DNA of 64,000 bases from Cololabis saira. Its lineage: Eukaryota; Chordata; Actinopteri; Beloniformes; Belonidae. Both the position numbers and the translations under genes were made by a program. Below, in pieces: positions 1-11,059 of the stretch. The notes below the pieces were generated by a model. The model was not told the DNA's origin, did not search any database, and saw only the letters and a list, made by a program, of their open reading frames with translations. The number at the start of each line of letters is the position of its first letter. Within the stretch, counting starts at the first letter, position 1. The stretch is taken from the NCBI RefSeq assembly GCF_033807715.1, contig NC_084592.1, forward strand, positions 1,901,501-1,965,500. The letters are read 5' to 3'.

Positions 1-1193
1 TTGCATGCCAGGCAGGCCTGGTGATAAATTTGATATTTCATGGTTTGTATTAATGGGCGTGGCAAAATGGCTCAACAGCGCCCCCTGGAAAACTTTGTGC
101 CTCAAGCCCCACAATACGGTTTGACGTACATGCACGAAAATCGGTACACACTTGTATCATGTCGCAACTTAAAGAAAAGTCTCTTGGCGCCATGGCCCAA
201 ACCGAACAGGAAGTCAGCCATTTTGAATTAATTGTGTAATTTTGGCGCAATTTATGCCATTTCTTCGGCAATTAATACGGCCCGAACCGTAACGTGCACC
301 CAGATATGTTATACATCAAAATGTGCGTCTCCATCCTGCGACTATGCGCATTACTTTTCTCTTTCAAAAGTGTTACCGTGGCGACGCTAGACGCCATAAG
401 GCGCGCCACCCCTTCATCTGATTGGTCCATATTTGATAGTTCTCCAAAAGGCACCAAATTTGGCATGCAAGCCAGGCCTGGCGATAATTTTGATATTTCA
501 TGGTTTGCATTAATGGGCGTTGCCTAACTGCTCAACAGCGCCCCCTAGAATACTTTTCTCTGCCATAACTTTTGAATGGTTTGACAAAGAGTCCTGGGTG
601 GTGTCATCGGACTCGGTATTGAGTCCTTGACCATAATTGGTGAAAATTGGGCCCGCCCCTTCTTCTGATTGGTTGTCCCTATTTCCTGCTATAACTTTTG
701 ATTGTTTTGACATAGAGAGTCGTGGGTGGTATCATGGGACTCGGTATTGAGTCCTTGACCATAATTGGTGAAAATTAGCCCCGCTCCTTCTTCTGATTGG
801 TTGTCCCTATTTCCTGCTATAACACTTGAATGTTTTGACATAGAGAGTCGTGGGTGGTGTCATGGGACTCTGTAATGAGTCCTTGAGCTTCTTTGGCCTT
901 AATTAGCCCCACCCCTTCTTCTGATTGGTTGTCCCGATTTTCTGCTATAACTTTTGAATGGTTTGACATAGAGAGTCGTGGGTGGTGTCATCAGATTCTG
1001 TATGGAGTCCTTGACCATCATTGGCCTGAATTAGCCCCGCCCCTTGTTCTGATTGGTTTTCCCTTTTTTCTGCTATAACTTTTGAATGGTTTGACATAGG
1101 AAGTCGTGGGTGGTGTCGTTTCTGATACTCCTATTGGGGGGCCGGTGGCTGTGAGTGCGAGGGCCCGTTCATCGCTGCTTGCAGCTTTAATTA
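1..1193 (+). repeat. GGGCCC-ended interspersed repeat, copy A (left end outside window)
   Basis: Non-coding repeat ending in GCGAGGGCCCGTTCATCGCT followed by GCTTGCAGCTTTAAT near 1190. The same end occurs near 8683 and 27755. Inside are modules repeated in tandem: the GCATTAATGGGCG block occurs at about 49 and 509, and a block reading TAACTTTTGAATGGTTTGACA recurs four to five times between 560 and 1090. No long reading frame is conserved. The family is widespread in spiny-rayed fish genomes from my general knowledge, but I cannot assign its transposon class. Confidence 0.7.
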
Positions 1194-1216
1194 TAATTAT
1201 AATTAATTATAATTAT

Positions 1217-1593
1217 TTGATTAATTCAAAATGGCCGACTTCCTGTTCAGTTTCGGCCATGGAGCCAAGAGCCTTTTCTTTAAGTTGCGACATGATACAG
1301 GTGTGTACGGATTTTCGTGCATGTACGTCAAACCGTATTGTGGGGCTTGATGCACAAAGATTTCTAGGGGACGCTTCAGAGCCATTTTGCCACACCCATT
1401 AGTGCAAACCATTAAATATCACATTTTTAGCCAGGCCTGGCTTGCGTGCAAAATTTGGTGACTTTTGGGGCATGTTTAGGGGGGCAAAAAGGCCCTCATT
1501 TCGTCGGAAGAAGGAAAAATAAAAAATAAACGAGAAAAATAAAAATTCCTACAGATACAATTTGCACTTCGCACTGCAAGTGCTCGGGCCCTA
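1217..1593 (-). repeat. GGGCCC-ended repeat, copy B, inverted against copy A
   Basis: Short copy in reverse orientation. On the + strand it ends with the reverse complement of the family's start (GCACTGCAAGTGCTCGGGCC then CTA at 1573-1593). Copies A and B face tail to tail across an AT-rich spacer (about 1190-1216), so they form an imperfect inverted repeat over part of their length. Confidence 0.7.
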
Positions 1594-3515
1594 ATTAAGT
1601 TGTTACTTTATGTGTACAGATGGCTAAGTGGTGGAATTCCAAACACTCACAAAAGCAATGAACTATTGGCTGTTGTGATTTGAAGAGAAATTGCTGCCTA
1701 ACAGCTGGTCAGACTACATCCAGCATTATTATTGATGGATTTTACACTTACCTGACAGCCGTGCTGAGATCATTATGTCCATGATCTCAATGATCGCAGT
1801 GAGGGACAGTTTCAGCAGAACAAACGAGCAGGAACCATTAGCCTCTCAGACAAAATCTCACATAGTTTGTTAATAAATGGCTTCACGAAAACAAATGTGT
1901 ACTGGGAGAAGGGTGAACATAAATTAACTACAGCAGCTGAGAAAAAGAGAAAACATGTTCACTGTTCAGTTCTCACCCTCAAGGATTTAGGATTTCAAGA
2001 GTCTTCAGATGAGATGATTCCTTTGAGTCTGTGTGTTTATACTAGCTTTCTTACACAAGTGAAAATATGTTTTATCTGACTGCTTTCGTCTTTAGAGAGG
2101 CCACAGATTGTGTGTGATATATGACGTGTGTGTCACTCAATGTGCCGGTAGTTTCAGTGTTATTAGTGTGTTAGTACTGTACTAAAAGGACATCATGACC
2201 TCGTCCCTGCAGTGAGTAAATGTGCATTAAAGTGCCCAGGGGAGCAACTGAAGCGCGGTTTGTTCAGGTCAGTGGCCGCACTCAAAACATTAGATCACTC
2301 TTGGATAAACTGGCCTCTCTCACAGACAGTGCCATTAATACATTTCAGGGAGTGAAAAACAAAACATCTTCTGGTTTATAGTGGGCTCTCTTGTGGCTAC
2401 TATATTTTAATGACATTCACAAAGAGTTGGTGTGCACAACAGAGTTTGAAACCAATGTAATGTATCACTCGCAGTGAGCAGTGTTGTAGTGGATAGATAT
2501 CGAGTAGAAGGGCACTGTTATGATCCAAGTCAAAAGTCTACCAGATTAGATAGACGATGCAGCCTTGCTCAGGAAATTACAATTGTACATTCCATCACAG
2601 TAGATTCACATTTTTACCTTTTATTTGTGCTTATCAGATTTGCTGCTACGTGGACAAATGAATTGAACATGGAAATTACTAGATAACATTTTAGTTATGA
2701 AATAACTTAAGGAAGGTGGAGACATATCATTCAGCTTTCCATCTGCAAGAACATCATATTATAGACAAGAGATTGAGCGTGGAGAACTGGTGGACAGTTT
2801 TGTGGCATGGTGTTGAAACATCATTTCATCTTGAATGTGAAAAAGTCATTGTGGAAGATTAAGATGAATTCTGAAAGTTTTTCCATGAAGGTGAATACAT
2901 AGAAACATACAATAAGTGTAGATGGTGGAGAAATATAAACACTGTGGTACTCACCTGGACAAAAAGACTGGACTTGAGATACAACACTGATAGTGATGTA
3001 CCAAAAACATTTTTTTGCTCCCAAGTCTGAGTATTGGCTGATTTGGAGCCCAGATGTGATACTACCACAAAAAAAGAAAAGAAAAAGAAAATGGAAGAAG
3101 CGCTGTCCTTTCTGTCCAGCCAATTATAAAATTGTAAACAGCAGAAGCTGCTGTTGTACTGCAATTGCTGTCGAGTTTTAAATAATTCCAAATTGCAGAC
3201 ACTTCTGAAATGCCATGGAGCCTGCTTCAAGTTTGCTCTACGTTAACGTCAGCCAGTGTGGCCAACCTCTCACTCAGGATATAGATATCGGCTTTGCAGT
3301 TTATATTTAATTGTAACGGATGCCGAAGGAGAGAAAAGTAAATTCATGGTGAGATAAAAAAAGGTATTTAAAAACACTATATATCCTTAGAACTAGAAAT
3401 AAATGGGTATTTTTGTCGATTCTTTTCTTCCTGTCACAATTCCAGCCCGCCTCCTTTGTCTTGACTACAGACTTATTGTTACCATTAGTTTTATTTGATT
3501 TATATATGAATAATA
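1594..3515. other. Intronic or intergenic DNA, no recognised gene
   Basis: No THSD7B exon, RNA gene or clear terminal repeat was seen. A frame at 2474-2686 (70 codons) and flanking translations hint at a heavily decayed coding relic, but I could not match it to a family and several stops interrupt it. A splice-like or promoter-like reading would be guesswork. Confidence 0.5.
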
Positions 3516-4737
3516 ATGTTTATATGTATTATTATCAAAGTCTTAAATGATATTCATTTGAATAATGATGCATGCAAATCCTCTGTTCTGGTATTAGTGG
3601 ATCTCAGTGCTGTATTTGACACAGTTGATCATAACATACTACTCAGCAGACTGGAAAAGTGGGTGGGACTTACCGGCACTGTGCTTCAATGGTTCAAATC
3701 TTACTTGCATGATAGGGCCTTTTTTTGTGTCAATTGGAAACCATGAGTCTGAGAGAACCAAGATCACATGTGGGGTTCCTCAAGGGTCCATTCTCGGACC
3801 CCTTCTATTCAACATCTATATGCTACCGCTAGCTCAGATTATGGAACATCACAACATTTCCTACCATACTTATGCCGATGACACACAGCTCTATATTTCA
3901 GTGTCACCATGTGAATACAGTCCCCTACTGTCATTGAGTAACTGTTTTCATCAACTAAATGAGTGGATGTGCCAGAATTTTCTCCAACTAAATGCAGAAA
4001 AGACAGAAGAGATCATTTTTGGCCCTAAAAATGAAAGGGAAAAGATCAGGGATCACCTTGGCTCCATGTCATTGACAGCTACAAATCAAGCCAGAAATCT
4101 GGGTGTAATAATTGACTCAGACCTGAACTTCAACAGCCATCTAAAGTTTATCACTAAATCTGCCTATTACCACCTAAAAAACATTGCTAGAATTAAGGGG
4201 ATTCAGTCTAAACAAGACATGGAAAAACTTATTCATGCATTCATTTTCAGTAGGTTGGACTATTGCAATGGCATCTTTACAGGCCTTAACAAGAAATCTA
4301 TCAGGCAGCTGCAGCTGATCCAGAATGCTGGAGAGTCCTTACAAACACCAGGAAACTGGACCATATTACACCAGGAAACTGGACCACATTACACCAGGAA
4401 ACTGGACCATATTACACCAGGAAACTGGACCATATTACACCAGGAAACTGGACCACATTACACCAGGAAACTGGACCATATTACACCAGGAAACTGGACC
4501 ATATTAAACCAGGAAACTGGACCACATTACACCAGGAAACTGGACCATATTACACCAGGAAACTGGACCATATTACACCAGGAAACTGGACCACATTACA
4601 CCAGGAAACTGGACCACATTACACCAGGAAACTGGACCACATTTAAAATCTTCCTGCTGGTCTACAAAGCACTGAATGGTCTTGTGCCAAAATACATGCT
4701 GGATCTGTTAGTTCCTATGAAGCTCCCAGACCCCTGA
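3516..4737 (+). pseudogene. LINE reverse transcriptase, frameshifted and repeat-expanded
   Basis: The frame at 3516-3746 carries the LVDLSAVFDTVDH segment (RT motif A). A frameshift near 3725-3745 moves the reading to the frame starting at 3607. That frame continues with CGVPQGSILGPLLF, the YADDTQLY catalytic box near 3870-3895 and the conserved ARNLGVIIDSDL stretch, then the C-terminal SRLDYCNGIF region to about 4320. There the tandem 23-bp repeat replaces the normal sequence. The conserved C-terminal KIFLLVYKALNGLVPKY motif resumes at about 4644 and the frame stops at 4737. An active L2-type enzyme would need the missing endonuclease and an unbroken frame, so this copy is dead. The YADD core itself is preserved, which suggests moderate age. 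Confidence 0.85.
4347..4640 (+). repeat. 23-bp minisatellite, 13 units, inside LINE coding sequence
   Basis: The string GGAAACTGGACCA recurs at 4351, 4374, 4397, 4420, 4443, 4466, 4489, 4512, 4535, 4558, 4581, 4604 and 4627, always 23 bases apart. Units differ mainly as CATATTA or CACATTA. Because 23 is not a multiple of three, translation cycles through all three frames and gives a 23-residue protein period without a stop. Confidence 0.95.
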
Positions 4738-4892
4738 GGTTCATCTGGATCTGTTAGTTCCTATGAAGCTCCCAGACCCCTGAGGTTCATCTGGATCTGT
4801 TAGTTCCTATGAAGCTCCCAGACCCCTGAGCTTCATCTGGATCTGTTAGTTCCTATGAAGCTCCCAGACCCCTGAGCTTCATCTGGATCTGG
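4699..4892 (+). repeat. 46-bp tandem repeat, four units plus a partial
   Basis: CTGGATCTG recurs at 4699, 4745, 4791, 4837 and 4883. The units contain the end of the LINE frame (stop at 4735-4737) and differ at a GAGGTTC or GAGCTTC position. Confidence 0.95.
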
Positions 4893-5256
4893 TTTGTTGT
4901 GGTTCCAGAACCAGAACCAAGCAAGGTGAGGCAGCGTTCAGTTATTCTGCTTCTCACCGGTGGAACATGAGGTCTGCTCAAACTGTCAACGCCTTTAAAT
5001 CAGGCCTAAAAACATTACTGTTTACTGAAGCGTACTCTTAAATTAAATACTTACCTGCTGTATTCTACTGCCCTTGTTTTTTTAACAACTTGTGCTTTTT
5101 ATCATTTTACCTCTTTTCTTATAATTTTATTTCATTTGATTTGTTATTTACTGTTTAATTGTGTCTTGCCGCTTTTAATGTTGATGTAAAGCACTTTGAA
5201 TTACCTTGTATTGAATTGTGCTATACAAATAAACTTGCCTTGCCTTGCCTATTTCA

Positions 5257-6638
5257 TAGTGCTGCCGTGGTGCCAGATAAGCCAGTGGTGGATTTGCTGA
5301 TGCGCCATTCATATCAAGGCACTGCAAAATAAATATTGATATCATTTAAAAATGGTAAATTGACTGCATTAACAATCACCGGCTGCTTTAGTAGGTACAC
5401 CTGGTATACCTAATAAAATGGCTGGTAAGTGAATATGCTACCTTTTTACTCTTGTTTTATAGTCTTGTTGACCATCCAAAGCCCTTTTACCTTACTGTGA
5501 TATTCACCCGTCCCTACACAGTTCTTACAGCACTCTTTTAATCTACAGCAATATACATAAGTTTCTTTTCTATTCACTATGTAGTTATTTTTTATATCAT
5601 ACATGCAATCACTCACCAATGAAGACATTCAGGGAAGTACAAGGAAGAGTTTCAGCGGCAACCCAAATCTATTCGCCAAAGTTGGGAAAACAGTAGTGGC
5701 ACAGACGTTTGGATACTGCTGTTTGGTGGAGTTTAGTTATAGTTTGGTTTGGCTGAAAGGAAGTCTAGACTGGTTTTCCTAGGTATTGATGACGCAGTGT
5801 AGATTTACTCAGCCCTGCAGTTTGCCAGGAGATTTGGGATAGCTGCTTGCTCGGGTCTAGCACCAGAGTTCAGGTTGAACCAGGGCTGGGTGGAAAAAAA
5901 TAAATAAAAAAAAACAACAAACAAAAAAAACAGTATATGAGTATTTTATATCTAAAAAATCTTAACACTTTGAGCATCTCTGATATTTGTAAGAAGAGAT
6001 TGAAGTGAAATTATGTCCTTTGGCTAGGGAGTGTATGTTGTTGATTCAGTAAAGAAACAGAGCCACAGGTCCAACCCATAAAAATATACATTTTCAGATC
6101 CTTTCATACGGAAGTTACATTCATGTACACTTCCCCTGTGAAACATAGGATAACGAATTCTCTGCTATCTTGATTTTTAAAGAGTGTTAGGGAAATTGAC
6201 AGAAGAAAAGCAAACCCCCTTGTTCACTAAACACCAAAACATCAAATAATTACTTAACAGAAAGGGAGTTTCAAGGGCAGAATAAGCACTCCAGATTTTT
6301 GCATGCATATAAAATGCACATGTTTACCTGAAGTCTGTGTACTGGAACTCGAGGCCGGTTTTGGGGCAGGGGTGGGCTGTTCCCACACCCAAACGTGCAT
6401 CCTGCCCACCCGATCAAAGGTTATGGGGATTCTTTATTATTTATAATTTTATTTTTTTATATATTAAAATCCCAAAATATCTGTACCGTTTCTGATTGGG
6501 TGTGTGCACTGCGAATCATTTTTAGACACAACAAAGAACGCTTACCGCAAAAGTTGTGTCTCGGCGGAGGAACCCGGCGTCCCAGCAAAATGAGAAGAGA
6601 AAAAAGAGGTTTTCTGAAGAGCAGACAGCGCACACACT
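5257..6638. other. Non-coding stretch with a small Tc1-end fragment
   Basis: No gene seen. A short piece at about 5390-5427 (GTAGGTACACCTGG and TACCTAATAAAATGGCTGG) resembles the terminal repeat of the Tc1-like element whose left end is at about 45516. A-rich runs lie at 5890-5932. The rest is unassigned intron or intergenic DNA. Confidence 0.45.
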
Positions 6639-6725
6639 TAAGGCTGATTTATGGTTCCGCGTTACACCAACGCAGAGCCTACGGCGCAGGGTACGCGGCG
6701 ACCCGCACCGTACGTGGAAATGCGG
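6545..6725 (+). repeat. GCTGATTTATGG palindromic MITE with shared upstream flank
   Basis: The core starts near 6639 with AAGGCTGATTTATGGTTCCG. It is followed by CGCAGAGCCTACGGCG and its near-complement, the pattern seen in the copies at 9801, 25144, 32652 and 40552. About 90 bases upstream are also similar to the reverse complement of 32785-32870. In both places a short ATG frame runs into the MITE (6556-6750 here, 32630-32857 on the minus strand), so these two are copies of a longer repeat. Confidence 0.6.
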
Positions 6726-7255
6726 TCTTTTTTTTGCTATTAAAACATGATTTGTAATGTGAATTTTGCAAAACTTAAACTACAATTAATAGTTTTTGAC
6801 GTGACATCAGAGATTGTGCATGCTCTCTGTAAAAGAATGAGGCAAATCGGGTCGTAGCTGCTTCAACTGTGATTCCTTCACGAGGAGCTACCAGGATTTC
6901 AAACACGCTTGATTTTCTTGCGAGCTCACGATTTGTGATCGGGAGCTCGTCGTGAGGTGTTGTGTTGTGTACAGTGTGTACAATTTTAGTTCCAGTGGTA
7001 CTATGGTGATCTCATATGTTCTTTGTAAGTAATGGTCTGGTGCTGCTCATTGCAAAAATAAATTGTAGCCTGGTGCAAATACCCGCCTGGTTCTTATAAA
7101 CGCCTGGGGTACAAGTGGATTTAGCATATTAAACGCCCGGGCTACTAAATGATCATCTACGGTATATCTATATCTATAGTGCAGACCAAATGTTTGGACA
7201 CACCTCCCCATTTGTTTGAATGAGGAAGTGCGTCCAAACTCTTCGTCTGTACTGT

Positions 7256-7368
<113 letters not shown>

Positions 7369-7528
7369 AACTTTTTCTTTGCAGATTCCTGGAGGGTCTA
7401 ATATATATATATATACTGTTAGGTTGAGGGGGTAATGTATCATATATGTGTAAAGTAACATATGGGTAAGGCTTAATGATTTATACTAACATTTTCTGTA
7501 CTTTCTATCCTTGTCTGCTCTCTGTCAG

Positions 7529-7729
7529 GTTTAAGAAAAAGGATAAGAGAGATGTTGTGGCATTCTGGTAGTGCTCTGGGGACTTGCTCTCATCTGACGG
7601 AGTTCATTCCCTGTGAGGATCCTGCTTGCGACCTGTGGCAGGTCCACCAAGATGGAAGATGTATTCCCACCAAAATCCCCTGTGGTCTTGGAACTGTGGT
7701 TCAGAATTTGACTTGTGTCACCACTGAAG
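7529..7729 (+). CDS. thsd7b: thsd7b exon (thrombospondin type-1 domain protein, internal)
   Basis: This internal exon of 201 bases is flanked by a pyrimidine-rich acceptor (CTCTCTGTCAG, exon begins at 7529) and a GTAATT donor at 7730. It enters and leaves in phase 1. The peptide contains CSHLTEFIPCEDPACDLW, then CIPTKIPCGLGT and NLTCVTTE. This is the end of one thrombospondin type-1 repeat and the cysteine-spaced start of the next, in the order known for THSD7 proteins. These are large type I membrane glycoproteins with many TSP1 repeats. Paralogue THSD7B is preferred over THSD7A because the downstream exons match it better. An upstream exon must supply one base and lies outside the window. 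No internal stop or frameshift is present. Neighbouring intron DNA is a microsatellite on the left and repeat debris on the right. Confidence 0.85.
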
Positions 7730-8010
7730 GTAATTTCATTAGACTTATGACTAAATTATTATTATGGGAATGCCAAGTAGTGGCATGACCATATTGCAAT
7801 TGTCCAAAACGGCCCAAAGGCCAATGTTGCTAGCATTTTGCTAAAAAGTATAGTCGCAAAAATCCCCCTGCGCAGCAGCGGGTGTACAGCATAACCCCGC
7901 TCTGATATGGAAAAAAAAAATCCCCCAAAAATAAAACACGCCCGAGAAAACCTGAAAAATGAAGGTGATATATTAGTATACAGAAAAGGTTTCATTTTTC
8001 TTATTCCGCT
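7730..8010 (+). other. thsd7b: Start of the 37-kb thsd7b intron
   Basis: Begins at the GTAATT donor. No gene or named repeat was recognised before the GGGCCC-family copy at 8011. An A-rich run at 7908-7920 and a GC-richer patch at 7865-7905 are the only features. Confidence 0.5.
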
Positions 8011-8684
8011 TATTGGGGCCCGAGCTCTACAGTGCTATTGTATCTGTAGGAATTTTTCTCTTTTTTTTTTCCTTCTTCCGACAAAATGAGGGCCTTTTTT
8101 TCCCCCTAAACGTGCCCCAAAAGTTACCAAATTTTGCATGCAAGCCAGGCCTGGCGAAAAATTTGATATTTAATGGTTTGCATTAATGGGCGTGGCCTAA
8201 TGGCTCAACAGCGCCCCCCAGAAAAATGTATGCCTTAGGTCCCACAATACGGTTTGACGTACATGCACGGAAATCGGTACACACCTGTATCATGTCGCAA
8301 CTTAAAGAAAAGCCTCTTGGCGCCATGGCTGAAACGGAACGGGAAGTCGCCCATTTTGAATTAATCGTGTAATTTTGGATAGTTTGATAGTTCCTACTTT
8401 CTGCCATAACCTTTGAATGGTTTGACATAAAGAGTCGTGGGTGGTGTCATCGGACTCGGTTTTGACTCCTTCACCTTAATTGGTGCAAATTAGCCCCACC
8501 CCTTCTTCTGATTGGTCGATATGTGATAGTTCCTTTTTTCTGCAATAACTTTTGAATGGTTTGACATAAAGGGTCATGGGTGGTTTTCATCGGACTCGGT
8601 TTTGAGTCCTTGACCTTTATTGGTGAAAATTGCTCGCGCACAGGCCCGTTCATCACTGCTTGCAGCTTTAATTATTATTATTCT
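8011..8684 (+). repeat. GGGCCC-ended repeat, copy C
   Basis: Starts TATTGGGGCCCGAGC and ends with the CCCGTTCATCACTGCTTGCA end near 8645-8684, so both family ends are present. Interior matches include CAGGCCTGGCGAAAAATTTG, GCATTAATGGGCGTGG and the TTTTGAATGGTTTGACATA blocks seen in copies A and E. Confidence 0.75.
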
Positions 8685-9120
8685 GCATGCTTTTTTATCC
8701 GTTAATGCGGCCCCAACCGCAATGTGCACCCATGCATGGCATACATCGTTAGATGCATCTCCATCGTGCCTTGATGGGCATTACTTTTCTCAGTCAAAAG
8801 TGTTACAGTGGCAACGCTACCAGCTACCAAGCAAAGAAAAAGGGCAAAAATTGTGGTGCTTATTACTCGGCCGAAATTTATTGTAGAGACATTGTTAAAA
8901 TTTTTGAAACACTCGGCCCGATTGGCACTAAGGGACCGTACAACCTCATTATGCCAATTATTACAGTTTTTGCGATATTTAACTTTGAAATAAAAAAAAC
9001 AATCCCATTTGACTTTGGACGGTTGTTGCTACACAACAGGTTATCGTAGAGACATCTTACAAATGTTCCCCGACTCAGCACGCTGTGGACTTCAACATAT
9101 TCAAATTTCATGAAGCTGTG
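8685..9120 (+). repeat. Diverged internal module related to the GGGCCC family
   Basis: Contains diverged versions of the family's ATTAATACGGCCCGAACCG and CATTACTTTTCTCTTTCAAA blocks (about 8700 and 8780), then sequence not seen in the other copies. No terminal motif is present, so this is either a truncated copy or a divergent subfamily. Confidence 0.5.
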
Positions 9121-9174
9121 ATTTAAGGAAATTTTACACCAAAGTCCATGCCAAATGGCCCCATTCCCAAAGGT

Positions 9175-9480
9175 TTATTAACAACCTTTAACGGTTTATC
9201 AACAACCCTAAACTATTTCTTAGCCATTGTTAATCACCCTAAACCACACAACCCCGAAGCAGGGGGTGTGGTTTATTAACAACCCTAAACCACACCCCCT
9301 GTGGAGCCCCCCTGCCCGGGGGGCTCCACAGAGACCATCCCGGCCCGGATGGATTGAGGAGTCCACACCACAGCGGTAAAGCCGTGGTGCAGAGCTCCAC
9401 AACCATCCAGGTCAGAACGGCCGCCATGACGACACCCTACAGGCCAGAGTCACTCCCAGCATGGAGGGCTCCCCATGAGG
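9175..9480 (+). repeat. Repeat shared with the flank of the 15-kb minisatellite
   Basis: CACAGAGACC, CCCGGCCC, GGTGCAGAGCTCCACAACCA and TCCAGG occur here in the same order as at 15155-15235. Here the following 12-bp GC-rich array is absent. Short ACAACCCTAAACCACA duplications occur at 9180-9300. Confidence 0.6.
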
Positions 9481-9704
9481 AAACACAGGAGCTAAAAGCT
9501 AAAAGAAAGCAGGAAAATATAGGCTATGAAGTTAAAATAGACACTAAAAGAAACTATAACATAAAATCATAAAAGTAGGTCTAGAAAGCAAGACTTAAAA
9601 CTTAAAACCATAAGACCATAAGACCTGGGTTAAAAAAACAAGAACAGCTAGTTAAAACAAGGGTATACGAGAAAGACTAAAACAAGGGTATATGAGAAAG
9701 ACTA
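9481..9704. other. A-rich simple intron DNA
   Basis: Nothing coding. Contains short direct repeats of AAGGGTATA and GAGAAAGACTA at about 9658-9703. Confidence 0.5.
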
Positions 9705-9800
9705 CCGTATTTTTGCGACCATTAGGCGCATATAAACGTAATTTTTTTTTTTTTAAATGTGTTGCGCGCCCAATGACACAATACGCCCATTGTATTATTG
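9705..9800 (+). mobile_element. Pogo-like transposon end fragment
   Basis: TACCGTATTTTTGCGACCAT followed by a GGCGC stretch matches the left end of the element at 63163 (TACCGTATTTTCGCGACCAT). No transposase sequence is present here, so this looks like a terminal relic. Confidence 0.45.
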
Positions 9801-9890
9801 TAAAGGCTGATTCATGGTTCCGCGTTACACCAAATCAGAGCCTACGGTGTAGGGCTGCGTCGACTTAACGCGGATCCATAAGGCGGACGT
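9801..9890 (+). repeat. GCTGATTTATGG palindromic MITE copy
   Basis: Begins AAAGGCTGATTCATGGTTCC and continues with the CGCGTTACACC and GCGTCGACTTAACGCGGA blocks. It ends near ATCCATAAGGCGG, an imperfect complement of its start. Length is close to the 25144 copy. Confidence 0.65.
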
Positions 9891-9989
9891 AATTGAGGCC
9901 ACAATGAGAAGTTAAGGGGGAAGGGGGGGCCTGATTTGCGGATGTAGTAGGGACCACCATGAGAACATTAAAGGGGGAAGAGGGACGCG

Positions 9990-11000
9990 TGAATTGCCCG
10001 TGATTCCCCGGCGGCGGCTCCGTGACGGGACACCTGTCTGTCCTGGATGCTTACCTGCGCCCACGGACTGCTGTCGACGCGGAGGACGCTGTATCCCCGA
10101 CACACCGTTGGCCTGAGGGCGTTCGCCTGCCGGTCGGAGAGTCCGCTGCTAATCCCCAGTGTCGCTTAGCTGTTTCCCTGTCTTCAGTGAAGTTACAACC
10201 TAGCCGGCTAGCCTGCTGCTAATCCCCGGCATCACTCGGCTGCTTCCCTGTCTTCAGCGAGCCTGCCAACTGGCCGGCTAGCCTGCTGCTGACATAGCTG
10301 ACCTGCTCCATCCTAGCCGACTGGACCGTGGCTGATCCCCGGCGTCGCTCGGCTGTTGTCTCCAGTGATGCTTCTGCCCACGCGCTTTATTCCTCTGCCT
10401 CCACCACACTGGTTCTGTGGCTTCATCATCTGGACCATCTACCACTGGACTACGTTGCTGACCACCCTACATCATGTGGACTTTTAGCAATGCTCCTCTG
10501 GATTGTACTGTGTTGGAGATGTTTCACCTCCGGACTTTCTCCAGGACCCCTCCACCACAGATTGCACTCCACCACTACATCCTCAAACGGCCGAGATACA
10601 TCCACAGAGGCTCTGGACGGAACTTTCAGTACAGTCAACACAACGGTAACAGCCATCTGCTCCTTCTGGTCAACTAAGCCCCGCCCCCCTCCCCGCACTG
10701 CTGTCCGCCCTGTCAATCACAATGTACTGTCTCCCCTGCTCAAAGCAATCACATACACATCATTCACCTGTCTGAAACTCTGTCTGTTGAACATCAGATC
10801 TCTCACTAACAAGGCTGATCTGATTACTGACTTTATAACTGACCATAAGGTGGCCATTCTTTGCCTCAGTGAAACCTGGCAATAGCCCAACGACTTTTCC
10901 CAGCTAAATGAGGCTGCTCCATCAGGTTTCTCCTTTATTGGTAAACCCTGTGCTACAGGGAGGGGGGGGTGGCCTTGCTCTCCTTCACCGTAATAACATT
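9990..11000 (+). mobile_element. 5' part of an L2/CR1-like LINE (endonuclease N-terminus)
   Basis: The GC-richer leader (10030-10330) contains about 80-bp partial tandem repeats around GCCGGCTAGCCTGCTGCT (10140-10300), as in LINE 5' UTRs. A 185-codon frame at 10328-10885 ends with LCLLNIRSLTNKADLITDFI and CLSETW. These are the first conserved motifs of the apurinic-like endonuclease of this LINE group. A TAG follows directly after the ETWQ position. The homologous reading then continues weakly through GFSFIGKPC and GGGLALLHR to about 11000, where poly-T and a second LINE begin. This is a dead, 3'-truncated fragment. Confidence 0.7.
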
Positions 11001-11059
11001 TTTTTTTTTATTTTATTTTTGCATTGTTTTTTATCTTTATTTTTGCATTATATCTTTCT

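Larger units (their letters stand above)
3516..5256 (+). mobile_element. 5'-truncated L2/CR1-like LINE
   Basis: The element runs from reverse-transcriptase palm motifs to a 3' tail. The right end has the CTTTGAATTACCTTGTATTG stretch, an AATAAA-like signal and a short (CTTGC)n tail near 5235-5250, which is typical of L2-type 3' ends in fish. The 5' end, with the endonuclease, is absent. Two internal tandem arrays (4347-4640 and 4699-4892) expanded inside the element. Confidence 0.8.

Noticed and set aside
2474..2686. 70-codon frame as a host gene
   Set aside because: No recognised motif, no splice context that fits, and stops on either side in the extended reading.
10022..10222. Small frame upstream of the LINE ORF as a separate gene
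   Set aside because: It lies in the repetitive LINE leader and has no recognisable domain.
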